DNA of 64,000 nucleotides from an uncultured Chlorobiaceae bacterium. GTDB taxonomy: Bacteria > Bacteroidota > Chlorobiia > Chlorobiales > Chlorobiaceae. Positions 17,176 to 25,762 of the stretch are shown here, piece after piece; the stretch's first letter is position 1, and every line of letters begins with the position of its first letter. The stretch lies in the NCBI GenBank assembly GCA_903994455.1, contig CAJEXI010000005.1, positions 1 to 64,000 on the forward strand, given 5' to 3'. The notes beneath the pieces were generated by a model. It saw only the letters and a list, made by a program, of their open reading frames with translations. It did no database searches and was not told the DNA's origin. The position numbers were made by a program, and so were the translations under genes.

Positions 17176-17843
17176 TTAATTTTGAACAAGCGTCCACTCT
17201 CTGTTTTGTTGGACAAAAGCATCTTGGGCAATACCTAACAAGCGAACTTTATCAACTAAACTTTTTGCCGTTTGTTTGTCAGTAGCGTCACCAAGCACTA
17301 TTGCGAAGTGATTGCTAATTTTTGTTTTATATATTTTTACGGTCTCAATTATTCCGGCACTTTTAACCTTGTCAGATTTTGTTTGTGCAATTTTTTTACT
17401 TAAATCTAAATTGTTAACAGAAGTTGTAAAAATTACAGCAAACCACTGTGTTGTAGATTTTTTTGTGCCAGAAATTTCAGAATAAGTTGCTTCCTGTGTA
17501 CGCACTAAAAAATCACTTGGAATATTTTGCGAGGAATCCTCTGCAATTTTTGCAACCATGTTTGCAAGGGCGGTTCGACCATATGTTACTGATAAATATT
17601 CGGCGGTCGTTAGAATTATCTTTTTTGCTGTTTCACCTTCGTGTCCGGAGGACGTGATCTTCTCTAAATAGGGAATAGCAGTTGTGATCATTTGCATTTC
17701 TAACGTATCAATAGCGCGTTTCTCTTCTGCTTGTTTTTGAATTTCTGCTTGTCTCGCCTGTTCTTTCGATATGCTATATTGTCCATACCCAAAAAAGTAG
17801 TTATTATTTCAAATGCTTGGTGATTTCTGTTTGTTTCTGACAT
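17176..17843 (-). pseudogene. Frameshifted hypothetical gene with SPOR-like C-terminus
   Basis: An ATG at 17843 opens a frame (MSETNRNHQAFEIITTFLG) that is lost after a run of six T residues. One extra T would join it to the longer frame (GYGQYSISKEQARQAEIQKQ, then a Lys/Glu-rich helix and 173 further residues). The C-terminal part NHFAIVLGDATDKQTAKSLVDKVR...AFVQQNREWTLVQ has the look of a SPOR-type domain (periodic strand-helix-strand-helix with final W). The gene is either truly broken, slips at the T run, or carries a sequencing error. I do not recognise a function. Confidence 0.5.
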
Positions 17844-18086
17844 AATGTTTAAATCAAAATCTTAATATGTAATAAGCTAGGCTTTTGTAGATTCACATAG
17901 CGAATAAATTAATATGGTGTGTCAATGGTATTTTGTATTTTGCTAACAACAATTTAGATCTGATCCGCCTAAACCGCAGATTTTTGAATAGTAAACCATA
18001 TATGACGCAAATTACAAACTACTCGAAAAACCGTTAATCGTTTTAATAAATAATACTTAATCAATGTATTCGTTTTTATTCCAGCG

Positions 18087-18440
18087 TTTTATATGGATCG
18101 GCATAAAAACGATGCTTACAATCCGTCAACATCCCTTTTTACTCCATAACCACCCATTTTATAACTTGCGTACAAACCATTGTAGCACTAATATCTTTAC
18201 GCTCCAAACATCAGATCGTCGTTACTGAACTGTGCACATGGACTCCATCCCGGAAGGAAAAAATAGGACGATGGCAAGGACGAGCCTGGCTATGCCGAGA
18301 TTTCTGGCCAGTTCAACCGGGTCGCCAATGGTTGCAAGTAATTTATCAATTGCCCTGATCTCTTCTGTGCAGATATATTCAACCTTGCGCATTTCATCGT
18401 CACGCCCTTTCCATCGGGCAGGAGCAAGACGCTCTCTGAA
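18087..18440. repeat. Diverged repeat, copy B (related to 3358-3570)
   Basis: Copy B of the element described at 3358-3570, including about 140 bases (roughly 18245-18385) absent there. The minus-strand frame through it reads GRDDEMRKVEYICTEEIRAI followed by LLATIGDPVELARNLGIARLVLAIV and a stop at 18222. It directly abuts the 3' end of the TonB gene, whose last 20 or so codons may be borrowed from it. Its parent family is unknown to me. Confidence 0.5.
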
Positions 18441-18489
18441 GCACTTTTCTGCCCAGAAGAAGAGACCAGCCTTTTCCCTGCAATGGCAT

Positions 18490-19434
18490 TTACGGCGTTT
18501 GGCGATGGCGAGCACAATGTCCTGGACTTGACTGCACGTTTGAAACCATGGTAACGTGCAATCCTTCTGTCAAGCGGAAACTGACCGGAATGATACACCA
18601 CACCTTTACAGCCCGACCATTCTGTACGGCAGGATAATAGGTCGATTCAAGCACTGATTGCAGCGCGACACAGTCAAAAGTGGTACACTCCTCAGGAAAA
18701 CGCTTCACAACAACGGCCTTGAGGGGATGACCATCCGCGCCGATAAGCACCTTTACCAACACCTTTCCTGTAATACCGGCAAGCCTTGCCTCCTCGGGGT
18801 ACACCGGTTTTTTCTGTTCAAGGAATGCAGGCATTTTTTCGCAGGCACCAAATATTGCCCCGTCATCCCCCAAACCTTCGATACCCGAAGATTCACTACT
18901 GCCACTTCCTGAACCGGAACCAGCGCCGACACCTGCAAGAGCGCCCTGGGCTTCCTGATTCTGGAGTTCCTGTTTGACCTCACTCTGCGTTGCGTAAGGG
19001 TGTGCAAGAGGTGCCTGATCCTCACTGACCATCACGACTTTTCCTGCGTTGGACGACACCGGAGGGTGAGTCACAGGAGAGGCTGCAACGGATGCAGATA
19101 ACAAGGGTGGGGGTGGAGCAAGTTGCACCATGGCGGTAACCAATTCGTATGAATCACCAAGGGCCTTGCCAGACGATCTGCGTCCGGCAGAGGCAACATC
19201 ATCCCAATTGAAGGTGACAAACCAGAAAAGCAGAAGAAGCGCTATCGAGAACAGGACTCCGCTCCCGAGATAATGATGCATCTGACGACGCAGGACAAGG
19301 TTGCCATAATCAACTTGACGTAAACGGTCGGTATCCAAAAACTCATCCTCAGACAAGAACGAGAACCATGTCGGAGAAAAAATCTCTCTGCGAGTGCTGT
19401 TCCATACCCTGGAAAGCTGTACAAACTTCTTCAC
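18490..19434 (-). CDS. tonB: TonB energy transducer
   Basis: A 314-residue protein. A cytoplasmic N-terminus is followed by one membrane helix (about residues 58-72, GVLFSIALLLLFWFVTF), a Pro/Ser-rich periplasmic spacer (QLAPPPPLLSASVAASP), a Gly/Ser linker (GAGSGSGSGSS), and a C-terminal TonB domain: KKPVYPEEARLAGITGKVLVKVLIGADGHP ... YYPAVQNGRAVKVWCIIPVSFRL. It passes proton-motive energy to TonB-dependent receptors. The 18 or so residues after SFRLTEG look unnatural and probably come from the adjacent repeat. Here it closes a metal-uptake cluster. Confidence 0.9.
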   Translation of the reverse strand: MKKFVQLSRVWNSTRREIFSPTWFSFLSEDEFLDTDRLRQVDYGNLVLRRQMHHYLGSGVLFSIALLLLFWFVTFNWDDVASAGRRSSGKALGDSYELVTAMVQLAPPPPLLSASVAASPVTHPPVSSNAGKVVMVSEDQAPLAHPYATQSEVKQELQNQEAQGALAGVGAGSGSGSGSSESSGIEGLGDDGAIFGACEKMPAFLEQKKPVYPEEARLAGITGKVLVKVLIGADGHPLKAVVVKRFPEECTTFDCVALQSVLESTYYPAVQNGRAVKVWCIIPVSFRLTEGLHVTMVSNVQSSPGHCARHRQTP

Positions 19435-19439
19435 TGCCG

Positions 19440-20435
19440 TTACAACTCCTCAAGCATTTCACCACTTCTGAGACGTGTACGAAGCGCGAGAAACTTGTTG
19501 TCAATCTCTTCAAGCTTGATCAGATTCTCTTTTTCCCTGCTCGTTGTCGTGACGATCTTTTGAATCCCGCCATTTTTGATGATGAGTCGCCGCTCCGCCA
19601 TCAGGGCAAGAATGGGATCGTGGGTTGCCATCAGCACAATTTTTTCCTTTCTGACAAGAAGTGAAAGGGCCTTCTTGCGATCAATACCGGCATTTTCAAT
19701 TTCATCAATCAGCACAACAGGTGACGATGAGAGAAAAGCAGTATCGGCAATCATCAGCGCCCGTGATTGCCCGCCGGAGAGTGCTGTCACAGGGGTTTGT
19801 CCGGTGAACGGCTCTCCGGCAAGAAGATTGGCCTGTGCAATAATGTCGGCAACAAGCGTGTCGATAGCACTGATCATCCGGCTTTCGGCGTGCATAAAGA
19901 CAAACTCCGCCACGGTGATATCCATCACAAAGTTCATGTTCTGCGACAACTGGGCAACCAGCTTGTACTCAAGGGAAAAACGGAGTTCCGGGTCGGGCTT
20001 CTGGCCATTGACCCGAATCGTCCGGCCTGTTGGTGTATCGTTCTGCGCCATCCATTCGATATCGGCCAGCAGACGGCTTTTACCCGAACCGGTCGGCCCC
20101 ACAATACTGGTAACAGAGCCCCGCAGCAGCGTCAGCTCAATCTCTTCAGGATGACCGTTTTTATCGTGCCCACCGATAATGGTAATTTCTGACACCGTGG
20201 GTGCCTCAGCGATTTCAGAAAGGGTGATGCGCTGTAAAAAGCCATCAAGATTTTCAAGCAACTTCTCACGGTCTATCCCCATATCTTCGTAATGCTCTTC
20301 AGCCAAACCTTCAAGCGTCTCTCCAAGCGTTGCATGAAGATCGTTGAAGGTGATGCCGTAATCGCTGAAAAATTCGGTCAGTGGAGGAAATTCAGCGGTC
20401 AGATGTCCGATTTTCTTTTCAAGGATGTCGATCAT
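19440..20435 (-). CDS. ABC-type ATPase with unusual N-terminal domain (metal/cofactor locus)
   Basis: A 331-residue protein. Residues 1-90 form an acidic helical domain (LEKKIGHLTAEFPPLTEFFSDYGITFNDLH) that recalls DUF1858-like sensor domains. The rest is an ABC ATPase: Walker A IVGPTGSGKSRLLADI, signature ALSGGQSRALMIAD, Walker B VVLIDEIENAG, and switch His in LMATHDPIL. No membrane partner is adjacent. The start overlaps the end of the preceding GTPase gene by 4 bases. It may power metal or cofactor insertion or transport. The substrate is unknown. Confidence 0.75.
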   Translation of the reverse strand: MIDILEKKIGHLTAEFPPLTEFFSDYGITFNDLHATLGETLEGLAEEHYEDMGIDREKLLENLDGFLQRITLSEIAEAPTVSEITIIGGHDKNGHPEEIELTLLRGSVTSIVGPTGSGKSRLLADIEWMAQNDTPTGRTIRVNGQKPDPELRFSLEYKLVAQLSQNMNFVMDITVAEFVFMHAESRMISAIDTLVADIIAQANLLAGEPFTGQTPVTALSGGQSRALMIADTAFLSSSPVVLIDEIENAGIDRKKALSLLVRKEKIVLMATHDPILALMAERRLIIKNGGIQKIVTTTSREKENLIKLEEIDNKFLALRTRLRSGEMLEEL

Positions 20436-21130
20436 GGTTGCTCCTGCTTGATTTTGATTCTTTTGACGTTTCCGAGCTGATGCTCCATGCCGATTTTTGT
20501 CTCGCCAAGGCAGTAGGAGCAGAGCGCAGCAGGCATGGAAAAGCGCAATATTCCGCCATCAAGGGTTTCCGTTTCGGGTGCCTGCAGAAACAGCGAGGTC
20601 AGTTCACTTGCCCCCTGGCCGGTAATTCCGTTGACATGCATGATTTTGGCTTTGGCGTTTGCGCGTCGAACCTGAAACGCAAAGACTTCACGCTCAGCCT
20701 GCGACACAATATCGCCCTTGGTGATGACGACGATATCGGCAAACTTCAGCATCGGGCCGATCTTTTTTGGTGTGGTAACACCCATCAGGTTGTCGATAAC
20801 GCAGACCGCAAGAACACCTTTAATATGAGGCGAACAGCGGTTACACAATCCGGCGCTTTCCGAGACAAGCAGATCAAGATTGAGGGAGATTCCCCATTTC
20901 AGACACTCCTCAATATTGCTGACAAAGTAGTGATCGGGACAGAGATTGCCGGAGAGGCCGGTCTGCACGGGAATACCAAGCGAGCGAAACAGCGCATCGT
21001 CATCCGTTGCAAGGCAGTCGTACTTTACCGCTCCCGCGCGAAATCCGGAGTTCTTGAGCGATTTAATGACATTGACAAGCACGGCAGTTTTTCCAGAGGA
21101 CGGAGGGCCGGATATGGTGACAAGTTTCAT
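20432..21130 (-). CDS. HypB/UreG/CobW-like P-loop GTPase
   Basis: Starting at the ATG at 21130 (MKLVTISGPPSSGKTAVLVN) gives 232 residues. An upstream ATG at 21166 is in frame but leaves the P-loop further in. The P-loop GPPSSGKT and TKGD (guanine specificity) are visible, as are cysteine pairs CNRC and CSYC that could bind metal. The HypB/UreG class inserts nickel or cobalt into enzymes. Here it sits between an ABC-type ATPase and a solute-binding-like protein, suggesting a chaperone role in metal acquisition. Which metal is unknown. Confidence 0.75.
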   Translation of the reverse strand: MKLVTISGPPSSGKTAVLVNVIKSLKNSGFRAGAVKYDCLATDDDALFRSLGIPVQTGLSGNLCPDHYFVSNIEECLKWGISLNLDLLVSESAGLCNRCSPHIKGVLAVCVIDNLMGVTTPKKIGPMLKFADIVVITKGDIVSQAEREVFAFQVRRANAKAKIMHVNGITGQGASELTSLFLQAPETETLDGGILRFSMPAALCSYCLGETKIGMEHQLGNVKRIKIKQEQP

Positions 21131-21143
21131 TTTTTTATGCACA

Positions 21144-22217
21144 TCAGATTTGAAAAGCATCGGCACGAAGCCCTTGTTTCAGTTCACTGTCGAGCATGGC
21201 AGTCAGCTCTTCATAGTCGTTGTTCAGCAGATAATCCCATGAGGGAAAACTGAAGGGCGCTTGCCAGTTGACATCTTCGGCAAAAGAGAAGTCACCGCGT
21301 TTCAACGCATGCCGTATAATATCGCTGTAGAAAAAATTGACAATCGGCTGACACTCCTCCATGCGTGAGGTTTTGACAAACATCAGCATCGGTGCCAGAA
21401 CAGGCCCATCTTCAAACTCAAGAATTGCCCCACGCTTGCGAGAGGGCATCTGTACTGTCGCGGCATTAGGCAGAAGATTGAAAAGCGTTCGACGTGGTTC
21501 GGAGGAGTCAAGACGCTTGAGAATTTCTGCAAAATGCCAGACATTGCGGATATTGTGCGCAAAATCTGTTGCAGCGCCACTGCCAAGCTGCTCTTTGAGA
21601 ATCATCAGAAGAGTGGCAATGCTCGCCTTGCCATTATAGCCATGCACCGTAATAAGATCCCTGAATCGTGGATCAACCAGATCGCGCCACCGGCGAGGAT
21701 ACGGCTCGACCGGATTGAGCGATAAATCAAGCACAATACTCCAGTAGCCGATGCCAAAAATCCCGATATTGTGCTCCGTGGCAAGCTTCCGAAAACTCTC
21801 CGGCATCACCTTCATTGCTGCCGGACTGGTGATTCCGGTATAGATGCCGATATCGATAAAGCTCTTTTTGAAATGTTTGGAAAGCACCGTATGCAACCCT
21901 GAGGCAACAAGCACTTCAGGAAGATCATCCTCCGTCTGCGCAGCTTTCAGCTCACCCTCAATGCCCTTTGAATTACCATCATGCAGCATTGGCGAATAGA
22001 GTGGAACAGTGTGCGACGCGTTGTACAGTTCGGCAAATTCACCAATTGCCATTTTTGCAACCACCTTGAGCGGACAAGGCATGTTGCTATAGAGATTGAT
22101 GGCCCCCTTTTGAAGCAGAGGCACACCATTTTCTGTAGTTTTTGTATGGAGTGGCGGCGCTCCGCACACCGCAAGTACGCCACCGTTGTTCTCCATCATC
22201 GGTAATGGTTTCTGCAT
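21144..22217 (-). CDS. Solute-binding-protein-like, apparently cytoplasmic
   Basis: A 357-residue protein with the two-lobe style of iron/molybdate-type periplasmic binding proteins: LYSNMPCPLKVV near residue 42, the GIFGIGYWSIVLDLS stretch, RWRDLVDPRFRDLITVHGYNGKASIATLL, and the C-terminal VNFFYSDIIRHALK. No signal peptide is evident: the N-terminus is MQKPLPMMENNGGVLAVCG. It may therefore work in the cytoplasm with the neighbouring GTPase and ATPase, or its leader may be lost. It lies between the FepB-like gene and the GTPase in the same direction. Confidence 0.6.
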   Translation of the reverse strand: MQKPLPMMENNGGVLAVCGAPPLHTKTTENGVPLLQKGAINLYSNMPCPLKVVAKMAIGEFAELYNASHTVPLYSPMLHDGNSKGIEGELKAAQTEDDLPEVLVASGLHTVLSKHFKKSFIDIGIYTGITSPAAMKVMPESFRKLATEHNIGIFGIGYWSIVLDLSLNPVEPYPRRWRDLVDPRFRDLITVHGYNGKASIATLLMILKEQLGSGAATDFAHNIRNVWHFAEILKRLDSSEPRRTLFNLLPNAATVQMPSRKRGAILEFEDGPVLAPMLMFVKTSRMEECQPIVNFFYSDIIRHALKRGDFSFAEDVNWQAPFSFPSWDYLLNNDYEELTAMLDSELKQGLRADAFQI

Positions 22218-22229
22218 AATGATCTGGAT

Positions 22230-23270
22230 TTAGTGATTTTTTGATGCTGAATTTTTCAGCAGTTGAGGGTTGGGATGAAGCACCTCGACCAGCTCGGCAT
22301 CAGTGAGTTGGTGGTGATAAAAAATGTCAAAATACTCTCGGGTAATCTTGTTCAGGTCGTAGTGAAAGATGCCGGGATAGAGCAGCTCCGCTGTCCATAG
22401 AGCTCCCATGATTCGATTGGTCGCCGGCGGACGGTCGAACCATCCAAACGGCTGAAACGGGATCTGATACAGCTTGTTGTTCTTGACTGCCCGCGTTTGT
22501 GCCCAGAGGTTATCGCTCCGGATAGCCTGCATTGTGGTCATTGAGGATCCCATTCCCGTCCAGACCAGCACAACATCGGGATTCCACAGCAAAAGCTGCT
22601 CCATGGAGACGGCGCTCATGCCCTGACCGGCGGATACGGCCACCTGCGCGACGTTGATGGCGCCGACAACATCGAGAATCTGGCTATGGAAAGAGCCTGA
22701 AGGATCCGTATTGAGACCACGCTCCCCTTCTGCATAATAGACCCGAACCCGCTGCTTTTCAGGGATCTGTTTCGCCTTGATGGCAATCATGTCAAAATAG
22801 GTATGGAGAAAACCTCTCATCCGGTTTGTCTGCTCCTGACGGTCAAGAAGCTCGCCAAGCACTTTGAAGGTCTGGTCATACTTGCCCATATCCAGAGGAA
22901 CCATAAAGACCGGAATGCCGGTTTTCTTGCTGAGTCTCTCTGCCTCATCCTTTGTTTTTGGATTGATAGTGAAACTGGAGATGATGATATCGGGCTTGAG
23001 CCTGATGATCTCCTCTACGGAACCATCAACGTAGGGCAATTGCAGATAAGAGCTTTTGAGGTAATGCGTGGTGTTCTCCGTCATCCACAACGAGCGGCTC
23101 ACCAGCATATCGGGAGCGACGGCATACATCAGCACCGTGCCGGGCTTGTTCACATAAATGTGCCCGATGACCGAGGGCACAACCATTTTCCGTCCGGCCA
23201 TATCGGTTACTTCTCGAGTGGGGTATGGCCGCTTCCTCTGAGTCGCGTTCATCACCGAGATTACGCCCAT
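22230..23270 (-). CDS. FepB/BtuF-like metal-complex binding protein, 5'-truncated
   Basis: A 346-residue frame homologous in style to periplasmic binding proteins for siderophores or cobalamin: RPYPTREVTDMAGRKMVVP, then GTVLMYAVAPDMLVS, IIRLKPDIIISS, the helix spine EAERLSKKTGIPVFMVPL, NPDVVLVWTG and QIPFQPFGWFDRPPATNR. The first 13 codons (MGVISVMNATQRK) are out of frame within a TonB-receptor 3' segment, and no signal peptide exists. A deletion has joined the receptor gene to this gene at about 23240-23250. Export is therefore doubtful even though the mature domain is complete. Confidence 0.75.
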   Translation of the reverse strand: MGVISVMNATQRKRPYPTREVTDMAGRKMVVPSVIGHIYVNKPGTVLMYAVAPDMLVSRSLWMTENTTHYLKSSYLQLPYVDGSVEEIIRLKPDIIISSFTINPKTKDEAERLSKKTGIPVFMVPLDMGKYDQTFKVLGELLDRQEQTNRMRGFLHTYFDMIAIKAKQIPEKQRVRVYYAEGERGLNTDPSGSFHSQILDVVGAINVAQVAVSAGQGMSAVSMEQLLLWNPDVVLVWTGMGSSMTTMQAIRSDNLWAQTRAVKNNKLYQIPFQPFGWFDRPPATNRIMGALWTAELLYPGIFHYDLNKITREYFDIFYHHQLTDAELVEVLHPNPQLLKNSASKNH

Positions 23271-24294
23271 AGAGTGTAGCCGTCAGCCTGTAACCTGAGA
23301 AGGGAAATGTCCTCATGATATTGGCATCAACTGTGGTATATCCACCAAGATCGGCATTCTGGATCCCGACCGGACTTGCCGACGTCAGCCAGGAACTGAC
23401 CTGTTTGACCGAGATATTTGCCCGATACTTCTCCCATGCATGGCTGAGCAGTGCGGTAAAGTAATCCGCCGGAGTTGAGACTCCGACACCATCATTGGTT
23501 ACGCCGTTTGTTGTGCTGCTGTTGGTGGTTAAATGCGTCCATGAAAAGCTGTATGACGTGCTTTGCCGAACGTCACCCTTCACGGCCAGCTCAATTCCTC
23601 TGCGCAACACATCCGCTTCGGCATAGTAATAGTAGGTTTCACCATTGACCGTATAGGTTTGCAGGGAGTTATTGGCTCCAGTAAGCACAGATTTTTGATT
23701 GTCGATAGTGTAATCAAACCACGTCAGCGTTGGCTTGAAAGAGCTTGCCGGAGCAGCTTCAAGAGCAAGTTCAACACGTTCTTGCTTTTCAGCATGAAGC
23801 GGCACACCTGTTTTTGTTTTCATACTGAAATCACTCGGGGTACCTTCATCACCATGAAAATAGCGGGCATTCAAGGCCAACATTTCATGAATCTTCCAGC
23901 GAGCACCAAATGCAAAAACTTGTGCCGGTGCCAGATCAACATCATGGTTGGCAAGTGGGTTCGCTGCCACTGTACTCGATACATCACTATGTGTTATGTC
24001 ACGACGATAACCACCATCAAGCGATAACGCCTCATCAAACAGTTTTTGCTCAACACTACCCGACCATCCTTTAACCGTGGTATCAAAATTGTTATAGGGA
24101 TTGCTCAGGTTTGGACCAAAACCATTACTGTTGCTAATTTGCCCGCCAAGCTGCACGAACGTATTGCCAAATTGTGCATTATGGCGAAGGCTGTAGCCAC
24201 TTGACTCTTCGGTATAGTGACGAAGTGACACGATAGCGTTGGCAAAACTTTCATTATGCTCTGGTGGCTGCAGAACAAGCCCCTTGTAAATCAA
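23242..24294 (-). pseudogene. TonB-dependent receptor, broken at both ends
   Basis: The frame (TTG at 24294) starts in mid-barrel: FANAIVSLRHYTEESSGYSLRHNAQFG, then SLDGGYRRDITHS, ALNARYFHGDEGT, VDANIMRTFPFSGYRLTATLYGRNLGDER, which is the usual end of a TonB-dependent barrel. The plug domain, TonB box and first strands are missing, because a TIR-domain gene ends only 9 bases upstream. At the other end the final strand is replaced by the FepB-like gene read out of frame (to 23026). About 345 barrel residues remain. The product should be non-functional. Confidence 0.8.
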
Positions 24295-24303
24295 CTTTTT
24301 TTT

Positions 24304-25182
24304 TCAATGTTCGATATATTCTGAATAAATGGCTTCAAAATCAGACTCTTTAATCCAATTTGGCATTTCATCAGATACATAAGTATAACCAACATGTTCT
24401 ATAAGATTTTCTTTTCCCTTATACCAATAAAACCCATTTATTAATTTATTTCTATTCATGATTTTCATTTTACCAAATCCTGATATATCAACATCAAACC
24501 ATTTCCACTGAAATGTGTATACATCATCCTCTATTTTACCGACTAAATAACCTGTTTTCTTTTTATGTGCATAATCATAAATTCCAATAATAACATCTCC
24601 TTTTTTCTTAAAAAAAATCACATCAGTACCTTTACTGTCTTGGTATTGGCCAACAATATGAGGAATCGTTATTTTACCAGTGGAGATAATTTGTGTCGAA
24701 TTTTCAAATATATCTCCTAACAAGGGTGGAGCTTCTTGCTGATTAGACAAAGACGTAACCAGCAATTGATAAACTTGACCTCTATGCTCAATTTCTTGAC
24801 GCATATCTAAATAATATGTCCCAAGCAACCACGACGGGGCAACATCTTCCCAAGAGGCTTCAAAAAAAACCGGAATAAATTTACGACGTTTTCTACTGAT
24901 TAGTAATTCACCTGTAATAATATCACCTTCATATCCAACGCCACCAAATCTCTTATCAGACTTTTCTTTATACTTTGGTGAACATATGACTATAATAAAA
25001 TCATTTTCACGAATAGACTTTTCCATAAATTCTGGCAACTGATCACCAGGCACCAATTCCCACTGATCAATAGAAACATCTATGCCATCGGCTCTTAGGT
25101 CAATAGCAAGTTTTTTTACATACTCCATATGTTTTGCAGAATCCCAAGAGTACGAAATAAAAGTTTTCAATTTTTCTTTCAT
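24304..25182 (-). CDS. TIR/SEFIR-domain protein
   Basis: From the ATG at 25182 (MKEKLKTFISYSWDSAKH) this is 292 residues. Residues 1-140 are a TIR/SEFIR domain: FISYSWDS, LAIDLRADGIDVSIDQWELVPGD, IIVICSPKYKEKSD and GELLISRKRRKFIPVFFE. The C-terminal part is beta-rich (YQDSKGTDVIFFKKKGDVIIGIYDY, GFYWYKGKENLIEHVGYTYV) and may sense a ligand. Such proteins serve in NAD-degrading phage defence or signalling. Base composition is AT-rich compared with the neighbours, and it interrupts a receptor locus, which suggests recent acquisition. Confidence 0.8.
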   Translation of the reverse strand: MKEKLKTFISYSWDSAKHMEYVKKLAIDLRADGIDVSIDQWELVPGDQLPEFMEKSIRENDFIIVICSPKYKEKSDKRFGGVGYEGDIITGELLISRKRRKFIPVFFEASWEDVAPSWLLGTYYLDMRQEIEHRGQVYQLLVTSLSNQQEAPPLLGDIFENSTQIISTGKITIPHIVGQYQDSKGTDVIFFKKKGDVIIGIYDYAHKKKTGYLVGKIEDDVYTFQWKWFDVDISGFGKMKIMNRNKLINGFYWYKGKENLIEHVGYTYVSDEMPNWIKESDFEAIYSEYIEH

Positions 25183-25344
25183 TTTCCACCAGTTTAATTT
25201 AGCATAAACGCGCAAAGTTTATTTTATAAAATAAGTAGCTTGTATTCTAATACTTTAAAAAAAATAATCGCTTTTGCAGCCAACAATTGGTGCGCATACT
25301 TTTCGTGAACATATCCCGTTGTGTGGCGTGTCGAACACCTGCAC

Positions 25345-25484
25345 CTCCACGCCGTATATTTGCCAGTCGTAATCCACGTCAAAAGATCCGCGAACGACAC
25401 GGGATACCTCCCCGTGCCCATCGAAAAGAGGGCGACCACTGCCAGAACGAGCAGGCAAACCACTATCAGAGAGAGACCTTTCAT
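25345..25484 (-). pseudogene. FecCD/BtuC-type ABC permease remnant (N-terminus)
   Basis: The frame starting at 25484 begins MKGLSLIVVCLLVLAVVALFSMGTGRYPVSFADLL, a membrane helix followed by the sequence that opens FecCD/BtuC-type iron or cobalamin permeases. After about 42 residues the family pattern is lost; a patch in another frame (25270-25330, containing MFTKSM) may be a later piece (usually QGMFRNPL). It would have preceded the TonB receptor, binding protein and other genes of the uptake locus. Confidence 0.6.
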
Positions 25485-25723
25485 GGAGTGTTCAAAACAA
25501 ACGTTATAACTTTGAGTATATATCGATAAGCAAAAAAAGGGTCATTGGCTGACACTGAGTGTTTCAGAAAACTTGTTGCGCACTTTGCAATAGATAAATA
25601 AATTAATAAAAATCAGCGAATAACCTTAAAAAATTAACATTAATCGCTTTTTCGGCAAATTTATTTCAATTATGTAAGATATTTTTGTTTTATTAAATCA
25701 ATTCCAGTATAATAAAAATCAAT

Positions 25724-25747
25724 CGTAATATCATTAAATATATAACG
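25724..25747. promoter_or_regulatory. Candidate ModE box upstream of modA
   Basis: An inverted repeat with arms CGTAATAT (25724-25731) and ATATAACG (25740-25747) around 8 bases. The arms match in 7 of 8 positions and fit the CGTTATAT...ATATAACG pattern known for molybdate-responsive ModE sites. It lies 15 bases before the modA start, placed to block transcription. A ModE-type regulator is encoded at 39693-40502. Binding is inferred. Confidence 0.6.
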
Positions 25748-25762
25748 GAAAAAAGAAAAAAT

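Noticed and set aside
23026..23240. C-terminal extension of the TonB receptor frame
   Set aside because: It is the FepB-like gene read in another frame, created by the junction at about 23240.
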